Assembly: GCA_016215625.1 (NCBI GenBank)
Contig: JACRIW010000075.1
Span: forward strand, 1-64,000
Length of the DNA: 64,000 nucleotides
Direction: 5' to 3'
Source: Candidatus Eiseniibacteriota bacterium
Lineage (GTDB): Bacteria; Eisenbacteria; RBG-16-71-46
Below are positions 44,545 through 53,900 of this stretch, piece by piece. The first letter of the stretch is position 1; each line of letters starts with the position of its first letter. The position numbers and the translations under genes were made by a program. The notes beneath the pieces were generated by a model that saw nothing but the letters and a program-made list of their open reading frames with translations, was not told the origin of the DNA and searched no databases.

Positions 44545-45603
44545 ATGAACATCCTCGTGCTCGGTGGTGGCCAGCAGGGCCGCGTCATCGCGTCCGATCT
44601 CGCCGCCTCGCGCCCCGCCGACCGGATCACGGTCGCGGACCTGCGTCCGCCCAAGCTGCCCGCGCTTCCCAACCTGGCGGCGGTCGAGGCCGACCTGTCG
44701 TCCGCCGAGGCGATCGCGCGGTTGCTGCACGCGCACGACCTGGGTGTCGGCGCGCTGCCGAGCCGGTTCGGCTACGGCGCGATGCAGGCGGCGATCGCGG
44801 CGAAGCGCCCGCTCGCCGACGTGAGCTTCTCGGCCGAGAGCCCGCTCACGCTGCACGCGGAGGCGGTCGCGGCCGGAGTGACGATTGTGCCCGACTGCGG
44901 ACTCGCGCCCGGGTTGTCGCACCTGTGCTGCGGGCACGCCGGCGCGCAGGGGCCGCTCGACGAACTCGACATTTCGGTCGGCGGTGTGGCGCAGGATCAA
45001 TCGCGGCCCTACGGCTACGTCGTCACCTGGTCGGTCGAGGACCTGCTGGAGGAGTACGTGCGCGACGCGCGCGTGATGCGCGACGGGCGCCCGGCGTCCG
45101 TGCCCGTGTTCTCGGACCTCAAGCGCGTGCAGGTCGAGGGCGCGGGCGAGATGGAGTCGTTCTTGAGCGACGGCCTGCGCACGCTGCTCGAGACGATGCC
45201 CGAGGTGCCGAACATGTCCGAGCGCACGCTGCGCTGGCCCGGGCACGTCGAAGCCGTCCGTCCGCTCGTGGCTTCCGGCCACTTCCTCCAGGCGATGCGC
45301 GAACAGTGCGTGACCAAGCCCGAGAACGATCTGGTCGCGATGGTCGTGTACGCGCGCTTCCGGTCCGGGCGCGAATCGCGCACGACGCTCGTGGACCGCT
45401 ACGACGCGGCATCGGGTCTCACCGCCATGGCGCGCACGACCGCGCTCACGACGTCCGTGACCGCGCAGCTGCTCGCGGACGGGGGGGTGCCGGAGAAGGG
45501 CGTGCGCATGCTCGAGCACGTCGGACGCGACGCGAAGGCCCACGGCTTCATCCTCGGCGAGCTCGCGAAGCGCGGCGTGCGGCTGATCGGAAAGGACGCA
45601 TGA
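44545..45603 (+). CDS. Saccharopine dehydrogenase-family NAD(P)-binding protein
   Basis: 352 aa. Rossmann start 'MNILVLGGGQQGRVIASDLAAS', 'VTIVPDCGLAPGLSHLCCGH' and a C-terminal domain as in saccharopine/carboxynorspermidine-reductase-like enzymes. Typically reduces an imine between an amino acid and a keto acid; the exact substrate cannot be told. ATGA overlap joins it to the DUF4032 gene. Confidence 0.85.
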   Translation: MNILVLGGGQQGRVIASDLAASRPADRITVADLRPPKLPALPNLAAVEADLSSAEAIARLLHAHDLGVGALPSRFGYGAMQAAIAAKRPLADVSFSAESPLTLHAEAVAAGVTIVPDCGLAPGLSHLCCGHAGAQGPLDELDISVGGVAQDQSRPYGYVVTWSVEDLLEEYVRDARVMRDGRPASVPVFSDLKRVQVEGAGEMESFLSDGLRTLLETMPEVPNMSERTLRWPGHVEAVRPLVASGHFLQAMREQCVTKPENDLVAMVVYARFRSGRESRTTLVDRYDAASGLTAMARTTALTTSVTAQLLADGGVPEKGVRMLEHVGRDAKAHGFILGELAKRGVRLIGKDA

Positions 45604-46814
45604 CCGACTCACGGCTGGGACTGCTCTCGCTGCAGGTGCGCCCCGGGAATCCCGACTTCCTCGATCTTCCGTGGCAGCAGCCGATGCGCGAGTGGAGCGG
45701 GCGCTGCGAGCGGCTCGTGGAGCTGCAGCGCGGCCTGTCGCGTCACGACGTCGTGTTCGTGGCGTACGGTTCGGCGGTGTACGCGATCAAGGAGCTGCCC
45801 GAAGGGCTCGCCGAGCACGAGTACGACATGCTCCTGAAGCTCGAGGAGCGGCGCATGCCGTCGGTGTTCGCGGCGGGGCACGCGCGCATGCGACACGCGG
45901 GCGGCGAGGTGCGCGCGGCACTCGTCACGCGCTTCCTCGACGCGTCGCTGCCCTACCGTACGCTGTTCCAGAACCCCGGCCTCGCGCGCTACCGCGAGCG
46001 GCTGCTCGACGCGATGGCGGGCCTGCTCGTGCGCCTGCACCTGGCGGGCTTCTACTGGGGCGACTGCTCGCTCTCGAACACGCTCTTCCGCCGCGACGCG
46101 GGTGAGCTGCAGGCCTACCTCGTGGACGCCGAGACGACCGAGCACCACGACACGCTCGGCAACGGCGCGCGCCGTCAGGACCTGCTGATCCTCGAGGAGA
46201 ACATCACGGGCGACCTCGCCGACCTCGAGATCTTCGCCGAGCTGCCGGGATCGCTGAGTGCGTACGAGACCGGGCCGCACATCCGCGAGCGCTACGAGGC
46301 GCTGTGGGCGGAGGTCAACCGCGAGGAGGTGTTCGGCCCCGGCGAGCGCTGGCGCATCCAGGACCGGATCCGCAAGCTCAACGCGCTCGGCTTTTCGGTG
46401 GGCGAGATCGAGCTCGAGTCCACGGGAGACGGCGACCGCCTGCGCATGCGCACGATCGTCACCGACCGCGACTACCACCGGCACCAGTTCCACAACCTCA
46501 CGGGGCTCGTCGCGGAGGAGAAGCAGGCCGAGCGCATGCTGAACGAAGTGCTCGAGCTGAAGGCCACGCTCGCGCAGCGCGACAACCGCAGCGTGCCGTT
46601 GTCGGTCGCCGCCTTCCACTGGCAGCGCGACCGCTGGGAGCCGGCGATGAAGGCGCTCGCACCGCTGCTCGGCCCGCAGGTCGAGGCGACCGAGCTCTAC
46701 TGCCAGGTGCTCGAGCACAAGTGGTTCCTGTCCGAGCGCGCGCAGCGCGACGTCGGCATGGAGACCGCCATGAAGGACTACGTCGAGAAGTTCAGGCCCG
46801 CTGCCGGCGCCTGA
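45600..46814 (+). CDS. DUF4032 protein with kinase-like N-terminal domain
   Basis: 404 aa. N-terminal half has a protein-kinase-like core: 'YAIKELPEGLAEHEYDMLLKLEERRMPSVFAAGHA' (Lys/Glu pair), catalytic loop 'GD155CSLSN160TLF' and a DFG-like 'LVD176AET'. It resembles LPS/KDO-kinase-type enzymes. The C-terminal half is DUF4032 ('ERWRIQDRIRKLNALGFSVGEIELE', 'DRDYHRHQFHNLTGL'). Known in actinobacteria and others, function unknown. Phosphorylation of a small molecule or glycolipid is inference. Confidence 0.82.
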   Translation: MTDSRLGLLSLQVRPGNPDFLDLPWQQPMREWSGRCERLVELQRGLSRHDVVFVAYGSAVYAIKELPEGLAEHEYDMLLKLEERRMPSVFAAGHARMRHAGGEVRAALVTRFLDASLPYRTLFQNPGLARYRERLLDAMAGLLVRLHLAGFYWGDCSLSNTLFRRDAGELQAYLVDAETTEHHDTLGNGARRQDLLILEENITGDLADLEIFAELPGSLSAYETGPHIRERYEALWAEVNREEVFGPGERWRIQDRIRKLNALGFSVGEIELESTGDGDRLRMRTIVTDRDYHRHQFHNLTGLVAEEKQAERMLNEVLELKATLAQRDNRSVPLSVAAFHWQRDRWEPAMKALAPLLGPQVEATELYCQVLEHKWFLSERAQRDVGMETAMKDYVEKFRPAAGA

Positions 46815-46844
46815 GCGGCCGCGTTCGAACGCGCATACGAACGC

Positions 46845-46874
46845 TTGTTCCGTGCGCGCCGCCGTGGCTACTCT
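46845..46874 (+). promoter_or_regulatory. Promoter of the ompA-family gene
   Basis: TTGTTC (46845-46850), 18 bases, TACTCT (46869-46874), followed by GCCGCG; the ATG is 61 bases downstream and has GGGAGGA. Good sigma70-like fit. Confidence 0.5.
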
Positions 46875-46935
46875 GCCGCGCATCGCGAAGCGCTCCCCCG
46901 CCATTTCCCGATCCCCTTCCCGGGAGGATTCCGGC

Positions 46936-48627
46936 ATGCCCGCCTCGTCCCCACTTCGTTCCACGAGTCCCTTCACGACACGCCTCGCGAGTCTCGCGCT
47001 CGCGCTGCTGCTCGCCGTGTCCGCCGCCGTGACCGCAGTGGCGCCCGTGCGGGCCGCGACGCCCTCGGACCGCACGAAGTACGACTCGCTCATCCAGCTC
47101 ATGGACACGAGCAAGGCGTCCGAGGTGCATGTGTTCGCGCCGAAGGCGTGGGAGCGCGCGACCGACGTGCTCGTGACGGCGAAGGCCGTGCTCGACCAGG
47201 GCGGGCGCCAGAACGACGCCGACCGCATGGTCGCCGAGGCACGCGAGTACGTGGAGAACGCGATCAAGGCGGCGGAAGTGTGCAAGCTGTCGCTGAAGGA
47301 GCACCTCGAGCCGCGCCGCAAGGCGCAGGCCGCGAAGGCGCCGACGCTCGTGCCCGAGATGTGGAAGGCCGCCGAGGACAAGTTCCTCGAGGCGACCGCG
47401 AAGGTCGAGAGCGGCGACGTGAAGGGCGGCATCAAGAAGGCGGCCGAGGCCGCGCCCTTGTTCGACGTCGCCGAGGACGGCGCCATCCGCGTGACCGTGA
47501 TGGGCACCGCCGACAAGCTGATCGCGACGGCGCTGGCCGACGAGGCGCAGCAGTACGCGCCCTCGACGCTCGACGCCGCGCGCGCGGCGCGCAAGGCCGC
47601 GGCCGACCTGCTGACCAAGGATCGCTACAACCGCACGACCGCCGTGCAGCAGGCGGCGCGCGCCGAGTACGAGGCGCGCCACGCGTCGAACATCGCGATG
47701 TCGGTGCGTTCGCTGAACCGCAACGACCAGGCGTGGGAAAAGCTCATGCTCCTGTACGAGATCCAGATGAACCGGATCGGCAAGGCGATGGGCTGGGAGA
47801 CGCTGCCGTTCGACAACGGCCCGATCGCGGCGGCCGACTCCGTGCTCGCGGGCGTCGCGCGCCTGCAGGGTGAGCATGTGCGGTTGCAGGGCGAGAGCTC
47901 GCAGGCGCGCGGCGAGGCGGCGCGCACGCAGGGCGAACGCGACGCCGCGACCGCCACGCTGCGCGCGGACATGGACAAGATGCGCGACGACTTCGGGCGC
48001 GGCCTGCAGGGCGTGCTCGGCCGGCTCTCGGTGACGAGCACGCAGACCGATCCCGGCGCGCTGCTCCAGCAGCTCGACCAGCGCGCGACCGAACTGCTCG
48101 CCGAGCGCGCGACGCTCGACGAGCGGCTCAAGGCCGCCGACGCGCGCATCGCCGAGCTGTCGGCGTCCCAGCAGCAGACGAGCGCCGAACTGCAGGCGCG
48201 GCAGGCGAAGGACGAGCGCCTCACGAAGGCGCGCACGATGCTGAACCCGTCCGAGGGCGAGGTGCTGGTCAACTCGACCGGCGACGTCGTGCTGCGGCTG
48301 AGCGGCCTGTCGTTCGACGCGGGCAAGGCCGACCTGAAGGACGCGCACATGCCACTGCTGGGCAAGGTGCAGGAAATCCTCAAGCTGTTCCCGAACTCGA
48401 GCGTCGTGGTCGAAGGCCACACCGACATGACCGGCGACGGCACCGCGAACCAGCAGCTGTCGGACAAGCGCGCGTTCGCCGTGATGCAGTACCTGCGGCA
48501 GGCGCTCGCGATTCCCGCCGACCACATTCGTTCGATCGGCTACGGCGCCGAGAAGCCGATCGCCCCGAACAACACGCCGGCAGGGAAGGCGAAGAACCGC
48601 CGGATCGACATCCTGATCCTGCAGTAG
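46936..48627 (+). CDS. OmpA-family peptidoglycan-associated protein with coiled-coil
   Basis: 563 aa from ATG 46936 with GGGAGGA 8 bases upstream. Signal peptide ends near 'APVRAA'. Residues about 40-270 are helical, with DUF4398-like repeats; 310-435 form an Ala/Glu/Arg-rich coiled coil ('LLAERATLDERLKAADARIAELSASQQQT'); 450-560 is an OmpA_C domain ('LSFDAGKADLKD', 'VVVEGHTDMTGDG', 'LSDKRAFAVMQYL', 'NRRIDI') with the Asp and Arg that bind peptidoglycan. Likely tethers an envelope structure to the wall. Confidence 0.9.
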   Translation: MPASSPLRSTSPFTTRLASLALALLLAVSAAVTAVAPVRAATPSDRTKYDSLIQLMDTSKASEVHVFAPKAWERATDVLVTAKAVLDQGGRQNDADRMVAEAREYVENAIKAAEVCKLSLKEHLEPRRKAQAAKAPTLVPEMWKAAEDKFLEATAKVESGDVKGGIKKAAEAAPLFDVAEDGAIRVTVMGTADKLIATALADEAQQYAPSTLDAARAARKAAADLLTKDRYNRTTAVQQAARAEYEARHASNIAMSVRSLNRNDQAWEKLMLLYEIQMNRIGKAMGWETLPFDNGPIAAADSVLAGVARLQGEHVRLQGESSQARGEAARTQGERDAATATLRADMDKMRDDFGRGLQGVLGRLSVTSTQTDPGALLQQLDQRATELLAERATLDERLKAADARIAELSASQQQTSAELQARQAKDERLTKARTMLNPSEGEVLVNSTGDVVLRLSGLSFDAGKADLKDAHMPLLGKVQEILKLFPNSSVVVEGHTDMTGDGTANQQLSDKRAFAVMQYLRQALAIPADHIRSIGYGAEKPIAPNNTPAGKAKNRRIDILILQ

Positions 48628-48654
48628 CTCCCGGCAGCAAACTCGCAGCTCACG

Positions 48655-48697
48655 AAAAGGCCGTCCGGCGTACTCGACGCCGTCCGGCCTTCGTTTT
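48655..48697. terminator. Terminator after ompA, also placed like an OPT-gene terminator
   Basis: Stem AAGGCCGTCCGGCG/CGCCGTCCGGCCTT with two internal mismatches and a 7-base loop, then TTCGTTTTC. It also lies about 20 bases beyond the stop of the OPT remnant at 48713, just as the hairpin 58485-58513 lies beyond the intact OPT stop. Confidence 0.75.
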
Positions 48698-48712
48698 CGG
48701 ATGCTGGTTCGG

Positions 48713-48805
48713 CTACTTGCCCGCGAGCAGCCCCAGCGCGGTCGCCAGCATGGCGAGCAGCGCCTTCATGATTGACTCGCCGGCGACGAGGCCCGACGCG
48801 ATGGG
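48713..48805 (-). pseudogene. Remnant of an OPT transporter gene (last 30 codons plus stop)
   Basis: On the minus strand this encodes PIASGLVAGESIMKALLAML and the rest of the exact C-terminus of the intact OPT protein at 58537-60525, ending in the same LLAGK-stop. DNA differs at 4 of 93 positions from 58537-58629, and all four are synonymous third-base changes. Homology stops abruptly at 48805/48806. The pattern suggests the stub of a once functional paralogue whose upstream part was lost when the neighbouring island arrived. Confidence 0.85.
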
Positions 48806-49138
48806 TGGCCTGACGAATATCTTGAAGAATATCTTGACCCTCCGCGACTCGTTGATATTTTATCGCTCGCATCCCTTCCTCAGGCCGCCAAAGGTGCGTT
48901 TATCCCCCGATCGGCGCGCTTCCCCCGACCGATGCCGACCAGTCGCAAGGGCGCAGATTCGATCTCCTTCTGCTTGCGGGGATGATTCCGTGCCTTGCAG
49001 TGGGCACTCCACCTCATCTGGGGCCCTGCCATGGTCACATCGTGTTCGCGCCACTTGGCGCGAATTCTTACGGTCGCGTGCTCGTACTTCGTGAGCTCGA
49101 GCCGGACACTCCTGGGTCTTCGATCCATCTTGCGCCGC
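48806..49138 (+). promoter_or_regulatory. AT-rich promoter region of the secreted-protein/RHS operon
   Basis: Two tandem copies of the 12-mer GAATATCTTGA(A/C) at 48815-48826 and 48827-48838. The second runs into TTGACC (48834-48839), followed 16 bases later by TATTTT (48856-48861): a convincing sigma70-like promoter, locally far below the genome GC. The tandem 12-mer just at the -35 could be an operator. About 275 bases lie between this promoter and ATG 49139; in-frame TTG 48995 and ATG 49031 could extend the protein. Confidence 0.5.
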
Positions 49139-50983
49139 ATGGTCGGCGTAACGTCGGGAAGTCGTGCGTGGATCCTGTGTCTCGCGACGGTGCCGCAGTT
49201 GTGCGTTGCGGCGACCAAGGACTGCGTGGACGTGCGAACCGGGCGACCATTCAGCATTCCGGCCGAACGATTCACCGCCAGTGGCACATTGATTCCAGAA
49301 CTCGGGCTCTTTGACCACCTGTGCGTCGGCGCCCTGAGTGCAACGTACGCCGTTCCGCTCTCCGACGGTGCGGGAGGGGCGTACGTCGTCTGGATCGAAC
49401 CGGCCGCCGAAGATTGTGACCTGCGTATTCAGCACGTGGACTCGGACGGCAGCCCGGCCAGCGATTGGCCTGTGGGTGGACGGGTCCTTTGCGCGGAGGT
49501 CGGAACTCAGACGCAGCCCGTGCTGGCGAGGGCCTCGAATGGGAATATCTGGGCGGCCTGGCGCGACTATCGTGATGCGAGGCAGAGCGCCATCTACGTA
49601 ATCGAGCTCGCCGCTTCGGGAGAGCCGGTCACGGGTCAGCCGCCCGGCGGCACGCGGGCCAGTTCCTCCGAGGCTCCGGCTTCTGACCCGCAACTCATTC
49701 CGGCGGCTGAAGGCGGCGTGTGGTTGGTTTGGCAACAGGGCGCGGCTCGCTCCCATCGGCTTTGGGTCAGACGACTGAGTCCTGCGGGCGGCCTCTCGGA
49801 AGCACATCCCCTGACGAACTCCTCGGTGGATGCCGTGCACCCCACTGCGGCGGCGTGTTCGACCGGCGCGTTAGCCGTGGCCTGGTCTCAGCGCAACGGT
49901 GCTTCGAGTGAACTTCGTCTGCTCCGGCTCGAAGGCAATGGCGCTGTCGCGATGGGCTGGTCCCCGGAGGGCCGACACCTTGCGACCACCGCCGGCCTAC
50001 TTCTTCCCGTCAGCGTCGTTCCAGTTGCTTCGGGGTACTTCGTCACGTGGAGCGAGCTGTTCGAAGACTCCTCTGCGGCGCGTGCCACGCGCATCGAACT
50101 CGATGGCGGGAGCTCGACCGGATGGCCCTCAGAAGGAAAGGCTTTGTCGAGTTTCGGTGGTGCTTCGCACCCGGCGGCCTGTGCAGACGGCTCGGGTGGG
50201 GCGTACCTCGCGTGGGTCGGGCCGGGCACCGCCGATGAGCCCGGAGGTGTACGCGTGCTCCGCGTGACCAGCACAGGTGCGGCTGCCGTCGATTGGCCCA
50301 ACGGCGGGTTGATCGCCGCGACGAGTTCCGCCGGAGCGCACCATCCACGACTGCTGCCGACCTCAGACGGTGTCGTCGTCTCGTGGGGTGAGAGCGAAGG
50401 AAGTGCTGAAGGCACGATGCTGAGCGCTTCCATGGCGAACTTCGGCCCGCTGCCCGAACTCGAGTCACTGGAGAAGTGGCCGGACCTCGTTCGCATTTCC
50501 TGGAAGACCGGCGGAGTGCTCCACTACTCGACGATCGTCGAGCGCCTGGAAGCCGACGGCGACTGGGCGCCGATCCGACAACTGGCCGGGGACGAGAGCG
50601 GCCGCCTGATCCTCGAAGACCGTGAGGTCGCCGCCGGCGCGGTGATCGTCTACCGACTGCGATTGGTCGCTCCCCAGCAGGACGTCGTGCTGGCGGACGT
50701 CCGTGTCGAGATTCCCGCCCTTGCACCTCTGGCATTGCACGGGCTCACGACTCGGAACGGACGCCTGTACATGCGCGGTTCGGTTCCCTCACGCACTGCG
50801 AGCCAGTTCGAGCTCTTCGACGTGCAGGGGCGACGGCTGCTGCGCGACGTTCGAACGTATGAGCACGCCGGAGACGTCGCGATCGATTGGCCGGTGCCGG
50901 ACGGCGTGCGCGCGGGAGTGTTCTTCGCTCGGTTCTCACAGGGGCGCGAGAGCAGGACGCGCCGATTCGTTCTGGGGAGGTGA
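49139..50983 (+). CDS. Secreted repeat protein with FlgD/T9SS-like C-terminal domain (paralogue)
   Basis: 614 aa from ATG 49139, chosen because it gives a clean signal peptide (MVGVTSGSRAWILCLATVPQ...CVA); TTG 48995 and ATG 49031 are alternatives. Same architecture as the protein at 11481-13499: repeat units with 'DGS.A..WP..G' motifs, an Ig-like domain ('ERLEADGDWAPIRQLAGDESGRLILEDREV') and a FlgD-like end ('SQFELFDVQGRRLLRDV...GVFFARF'). No catalytic motif. It lies immediately upstream of, and probably in one operon with, the RHS gene. Confidence 0.75.
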   Translation: MVGVTSGSRAWILCLATVPQLCVAATKDCVDVRTGRPFSIPAERFTASGTLIPELGLFDHLCVGALSATYAVPLSDGAGGAYVVWIEPAAEDCDLRIQHVDSDGSPASDWPVGGRVLCAEVGTQTQPVLARASNGNIWAAWRDYRDARQSAIYVIELAASGEPVTGQPPGGTRASSSEAPASDPQLIPAAEGGVWLVWQQGAARSHRLWVRRLSPAGGLSEAHPLTNSSVDAVHPTAAACSTGALAVAWSQRNGASSELRLLRLEGNGAVAMGWSPEGRHLATTAGLLLPVSVVPVASGYFVTWSELFEDSSAARATRIELDGGSSTGWPSEGKALSSFGGASHPAACADGSGGAYLAWVGPGTADEPGGVRVLRVTSTGAAAVDWPNGGLIAATSSAGAHHPRLLPTSDGVVVSWGESEGSAEGTMLSASMANFGPLPELESLEKWPDLVRISWKTGGVLHYSTIVERLEADGDWAPIRQLAGDESGRLILEDREVAAGAVIVYRLRLVAPQQDVVLADVRVEIPALAPLALHGLTTRNGRLYMRGSVPSRTASQFELFDVQGRRLLRDVRTYEHAGDVAIDWPVPDGVRAGVFFARFSQGRESRTRRFVLGR

Positions 50984-50988
50984 CGGTC

Positions 50989-53900
50989 GTGCGTACACTG
51001 GTGTTCAAGACGCTGCGCGCCGATCGTCCGCGTGCCGGACTGCTGTTGTTCGCCACTCTGCTCGCGCTTGGTCTCTCGCATTCGCACGGGTTCTTGCAGC
51101 CTTCACCGGCGTCCGCGGCCTGCGCCGACACCGTGATCGTTCAGGCGGCCAAGACCTTCACCATCCCCGGCGCGAGCGCGGTGACTTTCTACGAGCCATG
51201 TACGCTGAGCGTGATCTCCGGGCGTCGGTATCTCATCGAGGCCATCACGCCGAGCAGCGCACAGGTCTGGACGGCACGCATTGCATACGGGGGCGTCGAG
51301 TACTTCGGGGCCGGTGACCTGTCCGTGGCGAACACGCTCGTCAGTCGTGTCGTCGAAGCGAAGGGCGCCGGCATGCTCAAGGTGTCCCTCACCGGGCCTG
51401 CTGGCGGACGGCTCGTCCTCCGTGTCACCCAGGTCCCCGAACCGCAATACGGAGTCTATGCCTCGGGGGCTCTGACGGGCTCGACCAGCTACGGCGGGAC
51501 CAAGACGTACACGAAGTACTTCAGCTACCCCGAAGGCGCGCCGCCTTCACCCCACACCCTGCTGATGACGAACGGCAACGCCGACTCGACCGGGGCATTC
51601 CGAACCCAGAACACGGAAGTGTGGCTGAACAGCACGCCGGTCATCAGCGCGGGTGAGGTCACGACGGGCCGGGCATTCCTCACGCGAAGCGTGACCCTCG
51701 ACGCGGAGAACACGCTGCAGGTGACGATTCCCCAGGGCAACGCCAACAAGAGGGTGCGCATCGACGTCTTCGGCACGGACGAGAGTGCGCCCGCGGTCAT
51801 CGTCCAGACGCCCTCGGAATCCACGGTGACGATGGCAGCGAAGATCCCCGTCTCCGTGCACGTCGAAGACGCCCAGACCGGAGTGCGGCTCTACCTCGAT
51901 GGAATCGAACGCCCGCTCACGAACGGCACCTGGACTGATTCGCTATCGCTCCCCTCGGGAGAGAGCACGACGCAGTTCCTTTTCACGGCGGTCAACGGCG
52001 CCTGCCTGACCGCAGCCGACACGTTGCACGTGATCCGGACGCTCGCCAAGCCGTGGCTCGTCGTCTCGAACCCCACGCAAGAGCTGCTGACGACGAGCGC
52101 CTCGAGCGTGACGATCGCCGGCAACTGGGAGGGGCGCACGAACGTTCGCCTCACCGTCAACGGCGAGATCCTCTCCTCGAATGCCTCGTCGGGGTCGTTC
52201 CAGCAGTCGTATCCCCTCGCCATCGGCGCGAATACGTTCACCATTCGCGCGCGCGACACGTTCGACAGCAGCACGGTTTGCATCCGGACGGTGATTCGTG
52301 AGCCCCTCGGATCCGGTGCACCGGAACCCTCAGCGCCGCCGATCGCGGCCACGCACCGTCAGGATTTCCGCTCCACCACGGAGTTCCTCTACGGCCCCGG
52401 AGGGGTGCAGATCGTTCCGGACACGAGCGACTTCCAGCCGGACCGGGTAGCGGTGATCCGCGGGCGGATCGTTCAGTCGGTCGAGTCGGAGGAAGCGATC
52501 GGCCTTGCGCACGTTCGGGTCTCCGTGGTCGGGCACGACGAGTACGGTTACACCGAGAGCCGCGCCAGCGGGAACTACGACCTGGCCGTGAACGGTGGCG
52601 GGCAACTGACACTCGTATTCGAACGCGAAGGGTTCTTCACCGCGTATCGCACGATCAACGTGCCGTGGCGTGACTACGCCCGCGTGGAAGATGTCGCGCT
52701 CAAGGGGTTCGACACGCGGGTGGTCTCGGTGGACCTCACCCAGTCGAGTATGGCGCGGGGCTCGACCGTGGACGAGTCGGGTGCGTTCCGCACGCCCTCC
52801 CTGATCTTCAAGGCAGGTACGCAGGCCACCGTGGTGGACGCCAACGGGAACTCCACGCCGATGTCGTCGAGCATCGAGGTGCGTGCGACCGAGTTCACGG
52901 TCGGCTCCGATGGGCCGCGGCGCATGCCGGCGCCCCTGCCGGCGTCGAGCGCCTACACGCATTGCGTGGACCTGTCCGTGCCCGGAGTCGCGGCGGGTTC
53001 TCACGTTCAGTTCTCGCCGCCGGCGGCCTACTACGTCGAGAACTTCCTCGGGCTTCCCGTCGGGACAGTCGTGCCGGTCGGTAGCTACCAGCCGGGAAGC
53101 GGATGGAAGGCCGAGCAGAACGGTCTGGTGGTGAAGATCGTGAGCATCACTGGCGGGGTCGCGGCGCTCGACCTGACCGGCGACGGGGTGGCCGAGACCG
53201 ACACGGCGCTCTCCAAGCGCGGGATCGACACGCCCGAGCTCGAACGCCTCGGGCAGGCGTACGCCGTCGGCCAGACGCTCTGGCGCAGTCGCGTGGATCA
53301 CTTCAGCACCTGGGACTGGAACTTCCCCTTCTGGTGGCCCGCCGATGCAAGGGACCCGGACGCCGGCTGGCCCTTCTGGCTCGGACTGATGCTCGGCTTG
53401 TGTCGGGAATGCCCGGGCTCGGTGATCGAGATGGAGAACCAGACACTTCGTGAGGAGATTCCGCTCACGGGTACTCCGTACGCACTGCACTACAGCAGCG
53501 CGCGCGTTCCGGGGAACCGGCGCCCCTACCAGGTCAGGATTCCGCTCTGGAAGCAGCCGCTGCCTGCGAGCGTGAACGCCGTACTGTGGACCATGGATGT
53601 GGCCGGGCGACGATTCGAGGGCCGTTACGCGTCGTGGGAACAGGGCAATGCTCAGCAGGCAACGCCTCGCTACGTGGACGTCGAGTGGGACGGCCGGGAT
53701 GCCTACGGTCGCGATGTCATCGGGACGACCAACGCCCACATCAAGGTGGGCTACGCCTACGCGGGCGTGTACGGCACGGCGAACGCCAACGGAGGCTCGG
53801 GCGCCTGGGGAAGCCCGCCTTCCGGCGCGCGGACGTCTTCATCGATCCGCGGCGACGAGGGCATTCGCTGGGTCGAGTTCGACCTGCCACTCGGGACCAT

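Noticed and set aside
48869..49138. Possible extra small gene between the island promoter and the secreted protein
   Set aside because: Only short frames; the in-frame TTG 48995 and ATG 49031 extend the downstream protein but add a segment before a good signal peptide, so I left this as leader.
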